Source of the DNA: UBA6522 sp965237785 | GTDB lineage: Bacteria; Pseudomonadota; Gammaproteobacteria; Steroidobacterales; Rariloculaceae | Direction of reading: 5' to 3' | NCBI GenBank assembly: GCA_965237785.1 | Contig: OZ250159.1 | Span: 3,410,001-3,474,000, forward strand | DNA length: 64,000 bases | Shown: positions 62,061 to 64,000 of the stretch, piece after piece | Numbering within the stretch: position 1 is the stretch's first letter | Layout: each line of letters opens with the position of its first letter | Notes under the pieces: generated by a model | Told to the model about the DNA's origin: nothing | Database searches by the model: none | What the model saw: the letters and a program-made list of their open reading frames with translations, nothing else | Position numbers and translations under genes: made by a program

Positions 62061-62312
62061 TCAACGCCTCTCGCGGGGACGCGCCTCGTTCACGCGCAGC
62101 GGTCGGCCGCCGACGTCCTTACCGTTGAGGTTCGCCACCGCAGCTTCGCCCTCGGCTTGATTCGGCATCTCAACGAAACCGAACCCCCTTGACCGACCTG
62201 TTTCGCGATCGGACAGAATCTTGACAGAGGAGACAGCCCCAAAGTTAGCAAAGGCTTCCCGCAACTCCGACTCTGTCAGGGAGTAAGACAGGTTTCCGAC
62301 ATAGATATTCAT
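62061..62312 (-). CDS. RRM-domain RNA-binding protein
   Basis: 83 residues from ATG 62312. RNP2 is IYVGNL at positions 3-8 and RNP1 is RGFGFVEM at about 42-49, and the domain fills the whole protein. Bacterial single-RRM proteins of this length (Rbp type) bind RNA and are often cold-induced. The C-terminus is basic (RVNEARPRERR). It is a single-gene unit next to tRNA-Arg. The following 296 bases to 62608 hold no gene I can support. Confidence 0.9.
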   Translation of the reverse strand: MNIYVGNLSYSLTESELREAFANFGAVSSVKILSDRETGRSRGFGFVEMPNQAEGEAAVANLNGKDVGGRPLRVNEARPRERR

Positions 62313-62608
62313 TAACACAAGCTCTCACGCCGTTCATCATGTGAAAAGCGCATCGACCAACGGCGTACGACCGAACGCTTGCAGAACCAAACCACGCCCT
62401 TGAAGGCAACACTTGGCCGACCATAATCTTGTTGCGACCACCGGCTACCCCGCATTTCTCTCGAAACGGTTGCTGCGGTCGCCGACCAAACAGGCGGCAG
62501 CGCCGCGTCCTCCCTCGAGCGGCCACGACATCATCTTCACTTCGTCCAACTGCTGGTGAGCACGCGTGTGCCACTGTACGGGCGAACCATCGGGGGGTCA
62601 ACATTGAC

Positions 62609-62770
62609 TCATTGTCGCTCGTGCTTTCGCTGCAGGAAGGCGGCAACCCAGGCCCACGCGAACACCAGGAACAAGGACACCAACCAAAGATAAAAGCCAG
62701 CCGCGGATGACATGGCCAGGCTCGGGTAGCCCGCACGGTAAGCCAACTCGGGCGTGGCAAAACTCGTCAA
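62609..62770 (-). CDS. Small single-pass membrane protein
   Basis: 53 residues from TTG 62770, which overlaps the stop of the DUF6174 gene (TTGA). The sequence is TSFATPELAYRAGYPSLAMS followed by one membrane helix (FYLWLVSLFLVFAWAWVAAF) and a basic tail LQRKHERQ. The positive-inside rule puts the C-terminus in the cytoplasm. No family is recognised. The overlap and the composition make it a likely real gene, co-translated with its neighbour. Confidence 0.55.
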   Translation of the reverse strand: MTSFATPELAYRAGYPSLAMSSAAGFYLWLVSLFLVFAWAWVAAFLQRKHERQ

Positions 62771-63237
62771 TCCCAGCGCCAACGCGCCTCCGTCAACTGC
62801 AGGACTTGCAGTTCCACTTCCTCGCCGATGAGTTGCTCATCGTAGTCGATGTAGATTCGCGTAGGATAACCTAGCTGAGAATCGTAGCTGACGCGCACCA
62901 GCGCCTCTGCTCGCAACGCGCCCGCAATGAGCGTGAAGAGATCATCGACGGTTCTGAACCAACGGTAGCGCTCGGCCGGCACCTGCACGTCGGCGAGGTA
63001 GTCTTCGTGTTGATAACGCACGTCGACAATCTCTCCCTGGCTCACCCGAATGACGGTATCGGCCGGCGTGTCCCGGTGGCATTCGCAGATTTTCCGGTAG
63101 CGGTATTCATAGTCCGCGACTCCCGATGCGTCCCACAGGGCCCGATGTGTTTGCAACCGCTCATCGGTCTGCGCCAATCCGCTGGCCGATATCAGGCAAA
63201 GCGCCAGCCCGCATATCGCACCGGCGTTCATAGCCAT
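62767..63237 (-). CDS. Secreted DUF6174-like protein
   Basis: 156 residues from ATG 63237 (ATG 63231 overlapping the GNAT stop is the alternative). A signal peptide (AGAICGLALCLISASGLA) precedes LWDASGVADYEYRYRKICEC, VIRVSQGEIVDVRYQHED and the closing TRIYIDYDEQLIGEEVEL, a pattern of DUF6174 proteins. Likely periplasmic; function unknown. It lies between a GNAT gene and the small membrane protein, with overlaps on both sides. Confidence 0.75.
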   Translation of the reverse strand: MAMNAGAICGLALCLISASGLAQTDERLQTHRALWDASGVADYEYRYRKICECHRDTPADTVIRVSQGEIVDVRYQHEDYLADVQVPAERYRWFRTVDDLFTLIAGALRAEALVRVSYDSQLGYPTRIYIDYDEQLIGEEVELQVLQLTEARWRWD

Positions 63238-63695
63238 CGGCCGACAAAGAGCATGGCAGGACTCCACGGACCGAATCCCATGCGCTTGTACAATCGTTTG
63301 GCGCGATCGTTGGCGTCGTGAACTTCCAAAGTGACCTTCGCACAGTCCGCCTCCCTGGCCCTGCGCAGAACCTCCTCGATCAGCGCGCTCCCCACACCTT
63401 TGCGGCGGTGCGCGGACGTGACGGCCAGGTCGTGAATGTTGATCAACGGTTTGCCCGCAAATGTCGAGAAGCCCCAAAAGCACACGGCAACGCCGACGCT
63501 GACACCATCCTCGCAGGCAAGCAGAACGAACGACCCGGGATGCTTGCGCAAGCCGGGCGCGAGCCGTGCCCGGGCTCCGTCGGAGAGCGCCCGCGACTGC
63601 CCCTGCGGCCCACGGGCGTATTCGTCGACGAGCGCAACCACGGCCGCAGCATCATCGGGCGTTTGCAGTTCAGCGTCTCTTACGACAACGGTCAT
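63228..63695 (-). CDS. GNAT-family N-acetyltransferase
   Basis: 155 residues. The acetyl-CoA-binding motif INIHDLAVTSAHRRKGVGSA is clear, followed by ALIEEVLRRARE and LEVHDANDRAKRLYKRMGF. The acceptor substrate cannot be read from sequence. ATG 63695. It overlaps the start of the DUF6174 gene, so the GNAT, DUF6174 and small-membrane genes form one unit. Confidence 0.88.
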   Translation of the reverse strand: MTVVVRDAELQTPDDAAAVVALVDEYARGPQGQSRALSDGARARLAPGLRKHPGSFVLLACEDGVSVGVAVCFWGFSTFAGKPLINIHDLAVTSAHRRKGVGSALIEEVLRRAREADCAKVTLEVHDANDRAKRLYKRMGFGPWSPAMLFVGRWL

Positions 63696-63723
63696 TGGTT
63701 AACCCACATTTTTTGCCACTCGG

Positions 63724-64000
63724 CTAGTTCGGCCGCCTGAAGACCAGGCTGAAATTGTTTGCGGGCATCGGCACGATGCGGTCCAGGGAAAACCCGGCGT
63801 CGGCAGCCAGGCTCTCCACGTCTTCCATGTCGCGCAATCCCCATTGGGGGTCTTGTGCTCGCAAGCGAGTGTCAAAGGCCTCGTTGCTCGGGGCGGTATG
63901 GTCCCCGAAGCGCCGATACGGCCCGTACAGGAACAGGATGCCGCCGGCGCCGAGTATTTCCCCCGCACCCCGGATCAGCCCCGCAGTCGCGGCGGGCGGC
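63724..64000 (-). CDS. DUF938 SAM-dependent methyltransferase, C-terminal part
   Basis: The gene enters from the right edge and ends at TAG 63724-63726. GAGGILFLYGPYRRFGDHTA, PSNEAFDTRLRAQDPQWGLR, DMEDVESLAADAGF and IVPMPANNFSLVFRR match the end of DUF938 proteins, predicted methyltransferases of unknown substrate. The N-terminal SAM-binding part lies outside the window. Confidence 0.85.
   Translation of the reverse strand, partial: PPAATAGLIRGAGEILGAGGILFLYGPYRRFGDHTAPSNEAFDTRLRAQDPQWGLRDMEDVESLAADAGFSLDRIVPMPANNFSLVFRRPN

Noticed and set aside
62245..62760. 171-codon minus-strand frame
   Set aside because: Overlaps the RRM gene and the small membrane protein in another frame; Cys/Arg-rich and without a domain.
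1..64000. CRISPR array, rRNA operon or complete insertion sequence
   Set aside because: I found no regularly spaced direct repeats, no rRNA-like stretch and no intact transposase.

Overview
The window is a GC-rich bacterial chromosome segment, most probably from an uncultured gammaproteobacterium. The right half carries the gammaproteobacterial order dapF - DUF484 - xerC - hslV - hslU - DUF971 - ubiE - ubiJ - ubiB, plus ubiD, hemX/hemY, ubiK and comM. The left half is accessory and looks very different. It is rich in TonB-dependent receptors, secreted beta-propellers, c-type cytochromes and an expanded family of exported DUF6152-type proteins. It also holds an unusual number of broken genes.

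Layout. (1) 1-760: short fragments of unrelated genes joined together (hydrolase tail, DUF6152-family C-terminus, HsdM N-terminus, Fic C-terminus, one unidentified tail). (2) 950-5900: a DNA-defence cluster with an HNH nuclease, a broken McrB-like ATPase and its neighbour, and a GIY-YIG nuclease next to a DNA methyltransferase that has an N-terminal ribbon-helix-helix domain. (3) 6200-8900: an acyltransferase remnant, a frameshifted secreted ChaN/Tiki-like protein, and an Xre-RES toxin-antitoxin operon behind an inverted repeat made of parS-like half-sites. (4) 8940-29190: nine genes and three fragments of the DUF6152 / 'GxSxGxWEG' secreted family. Among them are an esterase, an ECF sigma factor-FecR-receptor locus with a decayed receptor, a decayed malonyl-CoA decarboxylase, rarA, an arylsulfotransferase, an NHL protein, a DUF3365 haem protein and a cytochrome c-propeller fusion. 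(5) 29260-40660: remnants of a molybdenum hydroxylase, mltF, an outer-membrane barrel, an SLT lipoprotein, an S9 peptidase next to an intact receptor, and a second, multiply broken receptor. (6) 40800-64000: mostly intact housekeeping genes (NhaC-type antiporter, PPK2, MFS transporter, the ubiquinone and proteostasis genes, ComM, tRNA-Arg). Two lesions interrupt it, a frameshift in xerC and a gutted intradiol dioxygenase.

How the genes fit together. The accessory part reads as an envelope and periplasm programme for uptake and oxidative or hydrolytic turnover of organic substrates. Six DUF6152 proteins are predicted to expose His-His at the mature N-terminus and carry a later Asn/Ser-Pro-His, so they are candidate metal-binding periplasmic proteins. 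The broken genes are mainly catabolic (malonyl-CoA decarboxylase, isoquinoline-oxidoreductase-like hydroxylase, ring-cleavage dioxygenase, two receptors) or defensive (hsdM, fic, mcrB). Several keep both ends and lack the middle. This pattern suits a lineage losing accessory functions, for example a host-associated one, but assembly error must be excluded first. All family calls come from reading translated sequence by eye; no database search was possible.
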